From Paraspadella gotoi (Eukaryota; Chaetognatha), in NCBI GenBank assembly GCA_051294375.1, contig JBJCIZ010000028.1, forward strand, positions 329,108-393,107: DNA of 64,000 nucleotides, given 5' to 3'. Shown in pieces: positions 1 to 10,447 of the stretch (positions are counted from its first letter, which is position 1; every line of letters starts with the position of its first letter). Made by a program: the position numbers and the translations under genes. The notes under the pieces were generated by a model, which worked only from the letters and a program-made list of their open reading frames with translations, made no database searches and was not told the origin of the DNA.

Positions 1-1005
1 CTACTGTTAAGTTTCTTTTACGTAGTTTACGTTATTTTTTTAAAGAGATCATTCATTTTGTATCATTCAATACTTTTTTCCATGTCGAGTTTAATATTAC
101 TTGTGGCACTTTGTTTAAAACTTTCTACTGTTTACAAGAGTATCGTGTATCAAGAAGCAAAATACGCTACTTGGTCGAAGAGTTTATATGCTCCAGCTTA
201 TAGCTTACAGCTTATGCTCTTCAAACATACAAGTTTGATATCGAGCGTTTTTATCATGGGGTTGACTATCTTTTTAACAAACTTGAGCAACCGAAAGCAA
301 TGCAGATTAAAATTTTGTTTTAATATTATAAATTTGTTCATTAGTTCCTTTTTATTTTACGAAATATTCAAAGTAAAATTGTATAATGCTCGGGAAATTT
401 TAAGTCTAGCGACGAAACTCTGTTTGGGAAACCTGAGTTATGGGGAAACAATTAAAGCACCAAAAGAGATCCATTCAAAACTCTTTACATTAAAATTTAT
501 ATCTGATAATTTTACTTTTCTGACGGTTCTCGTTATGATTCCGCCTTTAAAAACGATCTATCAAGTTTTAGTTGGGGCCAAACTTAATAAAAATCAAATC
601 AAACTTTTTTTCGTTACATTGGTCTCCATTCTTTTTATTTTCGTTTACCTCATTTCTGAAACTTTTTTAAAATGTCATTCGAAAAAAGAATTTCGGTTAT
701 CCCAGGGAGCATTTAACCCCGAAAAACTTCCACGTAGAAGTGGAAATTTTTTGTATATGTACAACAGTCAGCTCCACTCGTCAGACTATAATTACATCAA
801 TGTTTTTAGTCAGGTTGTAAGCGTATGTATGCTAAATCAATTGGGTACAATTCCTTTTTCTGTCAGAGATTTTAATCGTTTAAAAAATTTCAGTGAAAAA
901 GTGAAAGAAAATACAAAACTAATTGTGTGTGACGATAGATTTAATGCTGTGCCGATGCATTTAGTGTTCATAATTATTCCATTTCTATTCATTTATTTAG
1001 ATTAA
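1..1005 (+). CDS. Multi-pass membrane protein, C-terminal part; possibly XK-related-like (5' end outside window)
   Basis: The frame is open from base 1 to a TAA at 1003-1005 (334 residues). The only early start-like codon is TTG at 58, so this is most likely the last exon or 3' end of a gene that begins upstream of the window. Hydrophobic stretches fall near residues 1-14, 24-41, 76-95, 106-122, 170-190, 200-222 and 318-334, which indicates a multi-spanning membrane protein. The segment around residues 24-95 (a hydrophobic span, a basic loop, then a Ser/Tyr-rich span) has the same layout as part of the XK-related-like gene at 30462. That resemblance is by eye and weak, with no diagnostic catalytic motif. 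I am sure of the open frame, fairly sure of membrane location, and unsure of the family. Another polytopic family, such as a chemoreceptor-like protein, is possible. Confidence 0.55.
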   Translation, partial: LLLSFFYVVYVIFLKRSFILYHSILFSMSSLILLVALCLKLSTVYKSIVYQEAKYATWSKSLYAPAYSLQLMLFKHTSLISSVFIMGLTIFLTNLSNRKQCRLKFCFNIINLFISSFLFYEIFKVKLYNAREILSLATKLCLGNLSYGETIKAPKEIHSKLFTLKFISDNFTFLTVLVMIPPLKTIYQVLVGAKLNKNQIKLFFVTLVSILFIFVYLISETFLKCHSKKEFRLSQGAFNPEKLPRRSGNFLYMYNSQLHSSDYNYINVFSQVVSVCMLNQLGTIPFSVRDFNRLKNFSEKVKENTKLIVCDDRFNAVPMHLVFIIIPFLFIYLD

Positions 1006-2260
1006 TACCTAATACAAACTTTGAAGTCGTGTTTTGGCCTTAAAATATAAAAAAATAATGAAATTTAAATTAAAATACAAAAATTTAAAATACTGTAGAT
1101 ATTTGTTTTTTATATGCTTTCATCACTTTGTTTAACTAACAATATGACAATAAATTTGTTGTTACATGACATGAAAATAGATCGATGCGCATTGTGCACA
1201 ACTACTTCATTGTTTTTTTTTTATCGTTTAGCACTTTAGCAAAGCATAAAAGTTTTTCTTTTGGTGAAATACATAATTTTCAGATAAAAGGTTTTATAAA
1301 CAACGTTTAAAAAAATTAGTATTAATGTGACTTTTTAATAAAGTTGCATCGAAAATGTAATATAATAAAATTCATTTTTTCCCGATATTTTTTTTTGGGG
1401 GGGCCGATGTCACATTACGGTATCACTTTTGAACGAGATAACGAACCATTGAACTTTACTTCATCTATGAACGATAAATCAGGTAGATTTTTAGTGTAGG
1501 TTTTTATTGTGATTTTAAATTTCACCCGCCGTCGCAAAAACGTGAAAGTCAGCGTCTCTTTGAAAGTCACAAAATATTTCACTTCGTCGTTTTCGTCGTC
1601 GTTATTTTCGTCCTACTCATTGTTGTCGTTGTTGAATCAAGAAAAAAGAAACCCAGAGGTCATTGACTACAGCGGAGTACAAACAATAGAGGGTGAGGAC
1701 AGGGGGGAGAGGAGAAGAGAGAGAGAGATGAGTGAGAGGAGAGAGAGAGAGAGAGAGAGAGAGATAAAAGAAAGGCTCAATAGAGAGTAAGAACTGGCGG
1801 AAGTTTAACAATGAATAGAAATGAAAAGTACATAAATTCAAGATGGGTTTCAGGGATTAATGTACTGATATACATTGTGGATAAATAAAATTACAAATTG
1901 TAGTGGTACATAATAACATGTATTAACAATAACGCATAAAAGAGAGAGACGTTAATGATAAAGGTTGTGAGAAGAGACTGACGAGAGAGAGAGAGAGCCA
2001 ATGACCAAGTAAAGAGAGAGAGAGAGAAAGAGAGAGAGAGTGAGAGAGAGTGTGAGACGGGTCAGTAACGGGCTTCTCTCGCGATCCTACAACCTTCGTC
2101 GCCATAAAATATACTTTAAAATTGTGTAACAAAGTAATGAAGATAGAATCATAGATATTTTAAAACATTTTTTTTTAAATTAACAAAGACATAAAATTTA
2201 ATTTTTATTCCTATTTCATAATATATTGATTATATATATTATTATATATATTATATATAT
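1006..2260. other. AT-rich intergenic DNA with two (GA)n tracts
   Basis: No convincing gene is seen. The stretch holds poly-T and poly-A runs and two GA-rich microsatellites at about 1705-1765 and 1980-2056. The short open frames across the GA tracts are low-complexity (Arg/Glu or Ser/Leu) and are not credible proteins. Confidence 0.7.
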
Positions 2261-2498
2261 ATGAAATTGGTACAACCAATATAAAAATTATCCATTCATT
2301 TAATAAATATTATACTCTGGGAGTGAATAAACGAGACTGTGAGAGAGTCTTGATTGAAAGCTTGCAGGGACCTGCTATGTCATTATCTTGTAAGAGTGAT
2401 GGAGGCCTTAAACCACCAAAGCCTGTCCAAAGTCAGGGGCAAGATAGCTTATTTATTAAATGAATGGATAATTTTTATATTGGTTGTACCAATTTCAT
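2261..2498. mobile_element. MITE with perfect 47-bp terminal inverted repeats
   Basis: Bases 2261-2307 are the exact reverse complement of 2452-2498. The outer end begins ATGAAATTGGTACAACC. The interior of about 144 bp contains the conserved words GAGAGAGTCTTGATTGAAAG and GGACCTGCTATGT and has no open frame of note. Flanks are AT-rich (TATAT), so a target duplication cannot be called. Partial copies of the interior and right end occur at about 9650-9823, 9840-10020, 14483-14660, 14680-14752 and 16888-17005, and a right end alone at about 25757-25785. Small size, perfect inverted ends, AT-rich insertion sites and several copies indicate a non-autonomous DNA transposon. Confidence 0.8.
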
Positions 2499-2787
2499 AT
2501 TATAAATATTATATTATATTTCATATTATATTGATTCAAAGGGAGAGGGATGTTAGTGTTGGATTCAGGAAATAGAGAACATAAACGCAACACAAGGTTG
2601 AATACTTTGTCTTAGACTAAGGTTTCTAATTAATCATATTTTGAAGAATCAAAAATATCTAAAAGTCTGAACATGGGTTAATTAATGTTCTTCATTAAAA
2701 TGTAAGCCTTGTATGAATATTTCAACTTCTTCTCTCCATTATAAGTTAATAGATGTCTTCCAAAATCATTTTTATGCAAAAAGCACT

Positions 2788-5585
2788 TCATATTTCCGCG
2801 AATTTTGTGTGAATTAATTGATGCTGTTTCAGATTTTTTAACGCCTTGAATTGTTTCTGGCAGATCATACATGAATGAGATTTCTCCTCTGTATGAATTA
2901 ATTGATGTTTTCTTAAATAACTTTTCAGCGAAAAGCATTTCTGACAAGTTTCACATTTATTTGGCTTCTCTTTTGTGTGAATTAAGTGATGCTGTTTCAG
3001 ATAACTTAACGTCTTGAACTGTTTCTGGCAGATCATACATGAATGAGGCTTCTCATCTGAATGAGTTAATTGATGTTTTCTTAAATCACTTTTATTCGAA
3101 AAGGCCATCTGACAAGTTTCACATTTGTTTGGCTTCTCTTTTGTGTGAATTAAGTGATGCTGTTTCTGTTCACTTAACCTCTTGAACTGTTTCTGGCAGA
3201 TCATACATGAATGAGGCTTCTCATCTGAATGAGTTATTTGATGTTTTATTAAATCACTTTTATTTGAAAATGCCATCTGACAAGTTTTACATTTGTTTGG
3301 CTTCTCTTTTGTGTGAGTACGATAATGCAATTTCAGATTTTGGCTTAGTGAGAAGTTTTTCTGACAAATATTGCACTTATATGGCTTCTCCATTGTATGA
3401 GTTCGAAGATGTATTGTGAGACTGTATTTTTGTGTAAAGCACTTTTGACACGTTTCACATTTAAATGGTTTCTCTTTTGTGTGAATTCTATAGTGCGACT
3501 TTAGATTTCCCATTATTGAAAAATGCTTATGACAGATATCACATTCATGGGGCTTCTCCTTTGTATGGGTTAGTAAGTGGTTTTTAAGATAGTCTGTTAT
3601 TGAAAAGCACTTTTGGCATATTTCACACTTGTATGGCTTCTCTTTTGTGTGAATTTTACTATGCAGCTTTAGATTTCCGCTCCGAAAAAATCGTTTCTTA
3701 CAAATCTTACATTCATGAGTCTTCTCCTTTGTATGAATAATCATATGACTTTTAAGATTGCCTGAAATTGAAAAGCATTTTTGGCATAGGTCACATTGAT
3801 ATGGTTTCTCTTTTGTATGAGTTCGATAATGAATTTTCAGTGAATTTTTTAATTTAAAGCATTTTTGACAAGTTTCACATTTAAATGGTTTCTCTTTTGT
3901 ATGAGTTGCTTGATGAATTTTTAGATTGCCCACTCTGTGAAAAGCTCTTCTGACAAGTTTCACATTTGTATTTTTTTTCTTTTGTATGAGTCACTTGATG
4001 TATTTTTAGTGCACCACTCACGGAAAAGCATTTTTTACATATTTCACATTGGTATGGTTTCTCCAAAGTGTGAGTGAAGTGAAGATTACAAAGATTTAAA
4101 AAGCTCTTTCCACAAATTTCACAGTCGTATGATTTTCTTTCCGTATGAGTTAATTGATGACTTTTTAGATTACTACTGCGTGAAAAGCATTTTTGACATA
4201 TTTCACATTTGTACGGTTTTTCATTAGAATGAGTTCTATAATGATATTTTAGTCCTTCAGTAGTTGAAAAGCTTTTTTGACATATTTCACATTTGTACGG
4301 TTTTTCATTAGAATGAGTTCGATAATGATATTTTAGTCCTTCAGTAGTTGAAAAGCTTTTTTGACATATTTCACATTTGTACGGTTTTTCATTAGAATGA
4401 GTTCTATAATGATATTTTAGTCCTTCAGTAGTTGAAAAGCTTTTTTGACATATTTCACATTTGTACGGTTTTTCATTAGAATGAGTTCTATAATGATTTT
4501 TTAGTCCTTCAGTAGTTGAAAAGCTTTTTTGACATATTTCACAATTGTATGGTTTCTCATTAGAATGAGTTCTATAATGATTTTTTAGTCCTTTAGTAGT
4601 TGAAAAGCTTTTTTGACATATTTTACATTTGTATGGCTTCTCGTTTGTGTGAATTCTGCTATGAGTTTTTAAATGTGCATTTTGAGAGAAACATTTCTGA
4701 CAAATTTCGCACTGATATGGTTTTTCTTTTGAATGATATTTATTATGACTTTTTAGAGAACCATCATTTTTAAAGCTTTTTTGACAGATTTCACATTTAA
4801 ATGGTTTTTCTTTTGCATGAGTTGCTTGATGAATTTTTAGATTGCCACTCTGTGAAAGCTTTTCTTGACAAGTTTACATTGTTTTTTTTTTCTTTTGTAT
4901 GAGTCACTTGATGTTTTTTTAGTGCACCGCTCTGTGAAAAGCATTTTTGACATATTTCACATTTGAATGATTTAACCTTTGTGTGAGTTAGATTATGTAA
5001 TTGAAGATGATGTTTTCGTGAGAAAGATTTTTGACAAATTTCACATTTAAATGGTTTCTCTTTTGTATGAGTTCGATAATGGACTTTTAACATTGCAGAT
5101 TGTGAAAAGCATTTCTGACAAATTTCACATTTATATGGTTTTTCTTTTGTATGAATTCGGTAATGAACTTTTAAATTTGATTTAAACGAAAAGCACTTTT
5201 GACATATATCACATTCGTGTGGTTTTTCTCCCGTATGAGTTTGACAATGTATTTCAAGACCTCTAAGTTGTGAAAAACTTTTATGACAAGTTTCACATTT
5301 GTATTGTTTTTCTTTCGCGTGAATGTCACAATGAGCTTTCAAATTGTGAAAAGTTGAAAAGCATTTGAAACAAATTTCGCATTCGTGTTTTTTTTCCTTT
5401 GTATTGATTAGAGCCAAGTTTTTTTTTACATTTTTGCTGTTTGATTCTGCTTCTTGGGAATATTTACGATCGCCGTCTTTACTAAACGATGAATGTTCAT
5501 TAATTTCGAATCCAGAAGAAAACTCTTCGTTCATTGAAATGTTTTTGGTGGAAAAATTATTGGTTAAAAGTTTTGATCCGTCCAT
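2788..5585 (-). CDS. Polydactyl C2H2 zinc-finger protein, about 30 fingers, reading frame broken twice
   Basis: Probable nuclear DNA-binding protein. The first ATG is at 5585, opening an acidic/Ser-Asn-rich leader of about 55 residues. Six fingers follow, each C-x2-C-x12-H-x3-H joined by [10 protein letters not shown]-type linkers. At about 4865-4900 the frame shifts. A second open stretch (about 4870-3935) then carries roughly eleven fingers without any ATG. One further single-base shift (an extra G near 3930) leads into the last 13 or 14 fingers, ending at TAG/TAA 2788. A shortened finger lies near 4085-4130. Just past the stop, in another frame, a decayed finger-like remnant (HLLTYNGEK) is readable to about 2710. 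No KRAB, BTB, ZAD or SCAN domain is visible. The finger code stays intact on both sides of each break, so assembly indels or a very young pseudogene fit equally well. Confidence 0.8.
4213..4632 (-). repeat. Five tandem near-identical 84-bp zinc-finger units
   Basis: The word TAGTTGAAAAGC recurs at 4261, 4345, 4429, 4513 and 4597, exactly 84 bp apart (28 codons, one finger plus linker). The repeated finger reads [15 protein letters not shown] with only one or two substitutions between units. The units differ clearly from the other fingers of the same gene. Confidence 0.9.
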
Positions 5586-5655
5586 GATTTCCGATTTTTG
5601 AAGCAATTTTGAACAAAAACTATTTCAGCGTCCACCATTGAACGATTAAAGTTTT

Positions 5656-5696
<41 letters not shown>

Positions 5697-6566
5697 AAAG
5701 TCAATAATATTAATTGCGATAAACTTTTTATTTATAATTTATTCTTTTTAATTTCACGATGGGACGCTGAGTTGTGAGAAAGCCAGGGATCACACGTGAG
5801 ACATCGTCGCGTTATTGTCGTCGTAGTCGTCGTCTTCGTTCTCATTATCGTCGTCGTCGTTTCAACAATAGCGACTAAAAGAAAGTTGTTGGCCTCGTGA
5901 GATCGAAAAGGCAATACGTCCCCAGCTACAAAGACAACTACTAGTTCTAAAAGGAAAAGGTAAATCTTTTTAAGGTTGGTTTGAACTATTTAGCGAGTAC
6001 TCGCGGAGCAACTCTATAAGTCACTTTTCGGTCGGTCTGTCGGTTTGTCCATCGGTCTGTCCCACTTACGTTAAAAATGTATATAATTTGCCTATAGTTG
6101 GTTGCTCTTTTGTTAAGACAGAAAAACCTAAAATCTAAGGGACTGCTAGCGCCGCCTTCAGGAAATCCTAAAACTATAAGAGAATAAAAGACGGTACCGA
6201 CAGAACGTATATCATTGATTACTATCATTGATTCGTCTATCATTGATTTTTATTCACCCGACTAAAGATAGAGCAGCTCAATGACAACTGGTAGTAAACA
6301 AAACAATAATTTACTACTATTACAGGTTCCTCCCCGGACGCTTTTACTGGTGGTACAATTCACCTTACTGTATTTTTTTTCATCTGTCTTGTCGCAAAAC
6401 TCGTATTCGTCGTCTTCTTCGTCTATTTCGTCGTCGTCGTNNNNNNNNNNNNNNNNNNNNNNNNNCTTCGTCGTTGTCTTCTTCGTCTTCTTCGTCGTCG
6501 TCGTCATCTTGGTCGTCGTTTAAAATCATTTCTGACACAAAGAGAGAGAAACATTTTTGTTCTTCC

Positions 6567-6616
<50 letters not shown>

Positions 6617-6623
6617 GAGAGAG

Positions 6624-6640
<17 letters not shown>
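5586..6640. other. Intergenic: (GA)n, CGT-repeat, transposon-like remnant, 25-N gap
   Basis: No gene is recognised. The stretch holds a (GA)n tract at 5659-5691, CGTCGT repeats at 5805-5865, a GTCGGTCTGTCGGT-type remnant with hairpin GCGAGTACTCGC near 5993-6062, TCGTCG repeats around a 25-N gap (6441-6465), and GA-rich DNA at 6540-6658. Open frames here are low-complexity. Confidence 0.6.
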
Positions 6641-6657
<17 letters not shown>

Positions 6658-7009
6658 GGGAAAAAACTCACTGCTTTTCGTCTTTTGCTGGTAACCCTTA
6701 TTTGTTTCCCTTCCGCCCTTGGAAAGGTCGACCGAAATTGGTAAGTTCGCGAAAAGGTCGAGGACAACGACGACGACGACGACGACGATGACGACGACGA
6801 CGACTTCGAAGACGATGATAACAACGTCGAGGTTGACGGAGTCGATGACTTTCGCCAAGTTGATTTCTAATCAATCGACGCAAATGCCAAGCGCGAAGTC
6901 TAGAACGACAAACCCATTGACAATGATATAAACTACATTGATGACATTGCGAATGATGACTAAGATGACTGGTGACACGGACTACGTCGATGACTACGTC
7001 AATGACGAC

Positions 7010-7835
7010 GGTTGCTCGAGGACGACGACGACGACGACGAAAAAGACGACGAAAAAGACGACGAAAGACGACGACGACGACGACGAAAAAGACGACGAAA
7101 AATACGACGACGACGACGACGACGAAAAAGACGACGAAAAATACGACGACGACGAAAAAAGATGACGACGACGAAAAAGACGACGAAAAAGACGACGACG
7201 ACGACGACGAAAAATACGACGAAAATACGACGAAAAAGACGACGAAAAATACGACGACGACGACGAAAAAGACGACAAAATACGACGACGACGACGACGA
7301 CGAAAAAGATGACGACGACGACGAAAAAGACGACAAAAACTTACACGACGACGACGACGACGACGACGAAAAAGATGATGACGACGACAAAAAAGATGAC
7401 GAAAAAGACGACGACGACGACGATGAAAAAGACGACGAAAAGACGACGAAAAAATACGACGACGACGACGACGACGACGAAAAAGACGACGAAAAATACG
7501 ACGACGACGACGACGACGAAAAAGATGACGACGACGACGACGACAAAAAGACGACGAAAAAGACGACGAAAAATACGACGACGACGACGACGACGAAAAA
7601 GACGACGAAAAATACGACACGACGACGACGACGAAAAAGATGACGACGACGAAAAAGACGACGAAAAATACGACGACGACGAAAAGAAGACGACGACGAC
7701 GACGAAAAGATGACGACGACGACGAAAAAGATGACGGACGACGACGACGAAAAAGAGACGACGACGCGAAAAAGAGACGACGACGACGAAAAAGACGAGA
7801 CGACGAAGACGAAAAAGACAACGACGTTTCCTGGG
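7010..7835 (+). repeat. (GAC)n / GACGAAAAAGAC satellite
   Basis: About 820 bp consist almost entirely of GAC triplets punctuated by GAAAAAGACGACGAAAAATAC. All frames on both strands are open because the repeat is stop-poor, giving Asp/Glu/Lys-, Thr/Lys-, Arg-, Ser/Phe- or Val-rich translations. The flanking 6730-7010 segment reads as Asp-rich in one frame but contains several stops. Copies occur at about 10820 onwards (cut by a 535-N gap) and 11935-12690. I see no evidence of a real protein. Confidence 0.85.
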
Positions 7836-7884
7836 ATTATTAATTCGATCAATGGACGAAGTTTAATGCCTCGTTTGAAGATAG

Positions 7885-8270
7885 AATGAAGATGAGGAAG
7901 GAATAGGAGAGAGAGGGGAAGAAAGGTGAGAGGTTTGGGGGCAGGAAAAGAAAATGAGAGGAGGAAAGGAAAGGTTAGAGGTTTTGGGGGAGGAAAAGAA
8001 AATGAGAGGAGGAAAGGAAAGGTTAGAGGTTTGGGGGAGGAAAAGAAAATGAGAGGAGGAAAGGAAGGTTAGAGGTTTGGGGAGGAAAAGAAAATGAGAG
8101 GGAGGAAAGGAAAGGTGAGAGGTTTTTGGGGGAAGGAAAAGAAAATGAGAGGAGGAAAGGAAAGGTGAGAGGTTTGGGGGGAGGAAAATTAAAATGAGAG
8201 GAGGAAAGGAAAGGTGAGAGGTTTTGGGGGAAGCAAAAAGAAAAATGAGAGGAGGAAAGGAAGTTTGAGC
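7885..8270. repeat. A/G-rich minisatellite, about 50-bp unit
   Basis: Roughly seven units contain GAGGAGGAAAGGAAAGGT, AGAGGTTTGGGGG and GGAAAAGAAAATGA in that order. The same array recurs at about 12765-13115. Purines are confined to the + strand, so minus-strand frames are Ser/Phe/Leu/Pro-rich artefacts. Confidence 0.85.
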
Positions 8271-8624
8271 AAAAAATGTCCGATCTGCCACGATAATTAT
8301 CGGTAATTAATAAATTAATTAATAATAAATAATTCAAGTTAAATAATTAATTAATTGATTAATTAGGTATTAATTAATTAATTATTAATAAGATCCCAAA
8401 TGTTTGTTTTTAGGGTCTTTTCGTCACAAACCACGACAAAGCAATGACGATGATTGAGAATAATGCCGATAACGATTGACTTGATTGATTGATGATTAAT
8501 TAATTATTGATTAATTAATTGACTAATTGATTAACTGATTAATTATTTGATTTATTAATACATCCTGTGTTTACATTTAATTAAAGGAAAAAGAAGCATA
8601 ATCAATTAGTGAAACAGGTTTTTT

Positions 8625-8945
8625 TTTTTCCATTTAAACTCATTTCCACTCAAACAATTCCATCGAAACTTGATTTCCTGCTCAATCACACACTCTTCCT
8701 ACCCACATACAAAATTCCAGGTCAATCGCCCCATCCACTCAGAAGCAATTGTTGTTCAAATAGTGAAATATATTTTTTTTTGTTTTTTCCATTTAAACTC
8801 ATTTCCACTCGGACGATTCCATCGAAACTTCATATCCAGCTCAATCACACACTTCCCTACCCACACACAAAATTTTATTCAAAATCTATCCATCCAATCC
8901 GAGTAATTGGTGGTTTTTTGCTAAGTGTGAGACCGACGGACGGAT
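8625..8945 (+). repeat. Interspersed repeat (ACTCATTTCCACTC ... GACGGACGGATGGAC family)
   Basis: Two internal sub-repeats each carry ACTCATTTCCACTC, CGATTCCATCGAAACTT and AGCTCAATCACACACTT, followed by a GACGGACGGA tail. Other members lie at 13478-13795 (+), 18118-18345 (-), 25880-26525 (+) and 29085-29550 (+). The fuller copies continue into GAATTATAGAGTCGGGATC. No open frame is conserved, so this is probably a non-autonomous transposable element. Confidence 0.7.
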
Positions 8946-8949
8946 GGAC

Positions 8950-9110
8950 AATGTAACATAGACGCACTAGAGGCATCGAGGCAAAAAGGCATAGAGGCAT
9001 AGAAGCATCGAGGCATCAAGGCAAAAGGCATAGCAAGCATCGAGGCAAAGGACATAGAGGCATAGAAGCATAGAGGCATCGAGGCAAAAAGGCATAGAGG
9101 CATAAAGACA
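8950..9110. repeat. GGCATAGAGGCATCGAGGC minisatellite
   Basis: Short units of about 9-10 bp built from GAGGCATAGA, AAGCATCGAG and GCAAAAGGCAT are repeated. The second copy of the array is at about 13800-13945 in the duplicated block. Confidence 0.75.
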
Positions 9111-9253
9111 AGAACCGAATGATGATTGAATGAAAATTATTAGCGAGAATTAAAAGAAAAATAAAATAAAACTTTTACCGCATAAAAAGCATGAAAGAAA
9201 TGTTCAATGTATCCATTATATAAGAAACACGCCCCTGCCTCTCTCCGTAACCA

Positions 9254-9254
<1 letters not shown>

Positions 9255-9335
<81 letters not shown>

Positions 9336-9348
9336 TAATAATAATAAC
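9255..9348. repeat. (TAA)n microsatellite
   Basis: About 30 TAA triplets with one slip. The duplicate block holds the matching tract at 14095-14182. Poly-Ile, poly-Leu and poly-Tyr frames over it are artefacts. Confidence 0.95.
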
Positions 9349-9649
9349 GCAAAAATTCCCCTCGTTCTGAATCACGTGACTTTCTGACATCTTCGAGCTC
9401 GGAAAATTGATCCATCGAAAATGCCAGACAGACGAAGACGTCAAAGGACATTATTTGATCTGGAGAAATAAACAAATTTGAACAAACAACGTCGTTTCTG
9501 AATGGGGTAATTTAGTATCGGAAAAAAAAAAACCCCAACAAATTAATGGTCCGATGTTGTTTTGTTTTTTTCATTTTAAAAACTCATTCCACTCACACAC
9601 GATTTGTAAAAAATTTTTTTTTTTCCTCGATCAATAAGTGAATAAATAA

Positions 9650-10020
9650 GACTGTGAGAGAGTCTTGATTGAAAGCTTGCAGAAACCTGCTATGTTATTA
9701 TCTTGTAAGGTGTGATGGAGGCCTTGAAACCACCAAAGCCTGTCCAAAAGTCAGGGACAAGTAGCTTATTTATTAAATGAATGGATAATTTTGTATATTG
9801 GTTGTACCAATTTTCATACAACATTGATAGGGAAGCCACGGTACTCTGGAGTGAATAAACCGAGACTGTGAGAGAGTCTTGATTGAAAGCTTGCAGGGAC
9901 CTGCTATGTCATTATCTTGTAAGAGTGATGGAGGCCTTAAACCACCAAAGCCTGTCCCAAGTCAGGGGCAAGATAGCTTATTTATTAAATTATAAATAAT
10001 TTTTATTGGTTTTATCAATT
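9650..10020 (+). mobile_element. Two partial MITE copies in tandem
   Basis: Both 9650-9823 and 9840-10020 carry the interior words of the MITE at 2261 (GAGAGAGTCTTGATTGAAAG, GGAGGCCTT, CACCAAAGCCTGTCC). The first ends with the TTGGTTGTACCAATTTTCAT terminus. The second has a diverged right end (TTTTATCAATTTCATTC). The left inverted end is missing in both. Confidence 0.65.
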
Positions 10021-10230
10021 TCATTCTATCTAGCTACTTACAAAATTTAAACTTAATTAGATTACATCCAGTCATGCAGTAAAAGGAGGGTAATTAATAA
10101 TTATACACCACTTCATGAAATTTATTACTTCTGACCCCCAGCTTGCAATTTCTCACGCTGGAAAACGCCGCGTTGCGGTATTTTTTTTTAATTTGTTGTG
10201 ATATATATCATTTAAGTAGTCTTAGTCTAA

Positions 10231-10270
10231 GTACTCTTCGGAAGGCGTGGGTTCGAATCCCACGCTGCCA
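10231..10270 (+). tRNA. tRNA-Leu 3' fragment (pseudo)
   Basis: The segment CTCTTCGG followed by GGCGTGGGTTCGAATCCCAC and GCTGCCA matches the variable arm, T arm and acceptor 3' strand of a eukaryotic tRNA-Leu. The D arm, anticodon arm and 5' acceptor strand are absent, so this is a retroposed or otherwise truncated fragment and not a working tRNA. One extra base (GGAAGG) disturbs the variable arm. The second copy at 17201-17243 is cleaner there. Confidence 0.7.
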
Positions 10271-10416
10271 GCCACCATTTAAGTAAGTAGACAGGATTTC
10301 AATATGGATTTTATTATTAGAAAATAGACAAGACGGCTGTCAATTTTCAGACAGAGCGAACTCAAAGCAGAAACAAAGATCTTTGCGAAGTCAGTTTCCT
10401 CTTCCGGAATCTTCCT

Positions 10417-10429
<13 letters not shown>

Positions 10430-10447
<18 letters not shown>

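Larger units (their letters stand above)
6640..9836. repeat. Large duplicated block, copy 1
   Basis: The order of segments is: GA tract, short unique lead-in (GGTCGACCGAAATTGG), (GAC)n satellite, A/G minisatellite, TTAATTAA-rich DNA, an ACTCATTTCCACTC-type interspersed repeat, a GGCATAGAGGCATCG minisatellite, (TAA)n and a MITE copy. The same order recurs at about 10430-14670, with many small indels. A third copy of the beginning starts at 11580, right after a 25-N gap. Confidence 0.8.

Noticed and set aside
6698-7852. Long open frames (up to 384 codons) across the GAC satellite, Ser/Phe/Val-, Asp/Lys- or Arg-rich
   Set aside because: All six frames are open because the triplet repeat lacks stops. 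The translations are pure repeat products and the flanking sequence has stops in the Asp-rich frame.
9140-9475. Frames with poly-Ile, poly-Leu or poly-Tyr
   Set aside because: They are products of the (TAA)n microsatellite.
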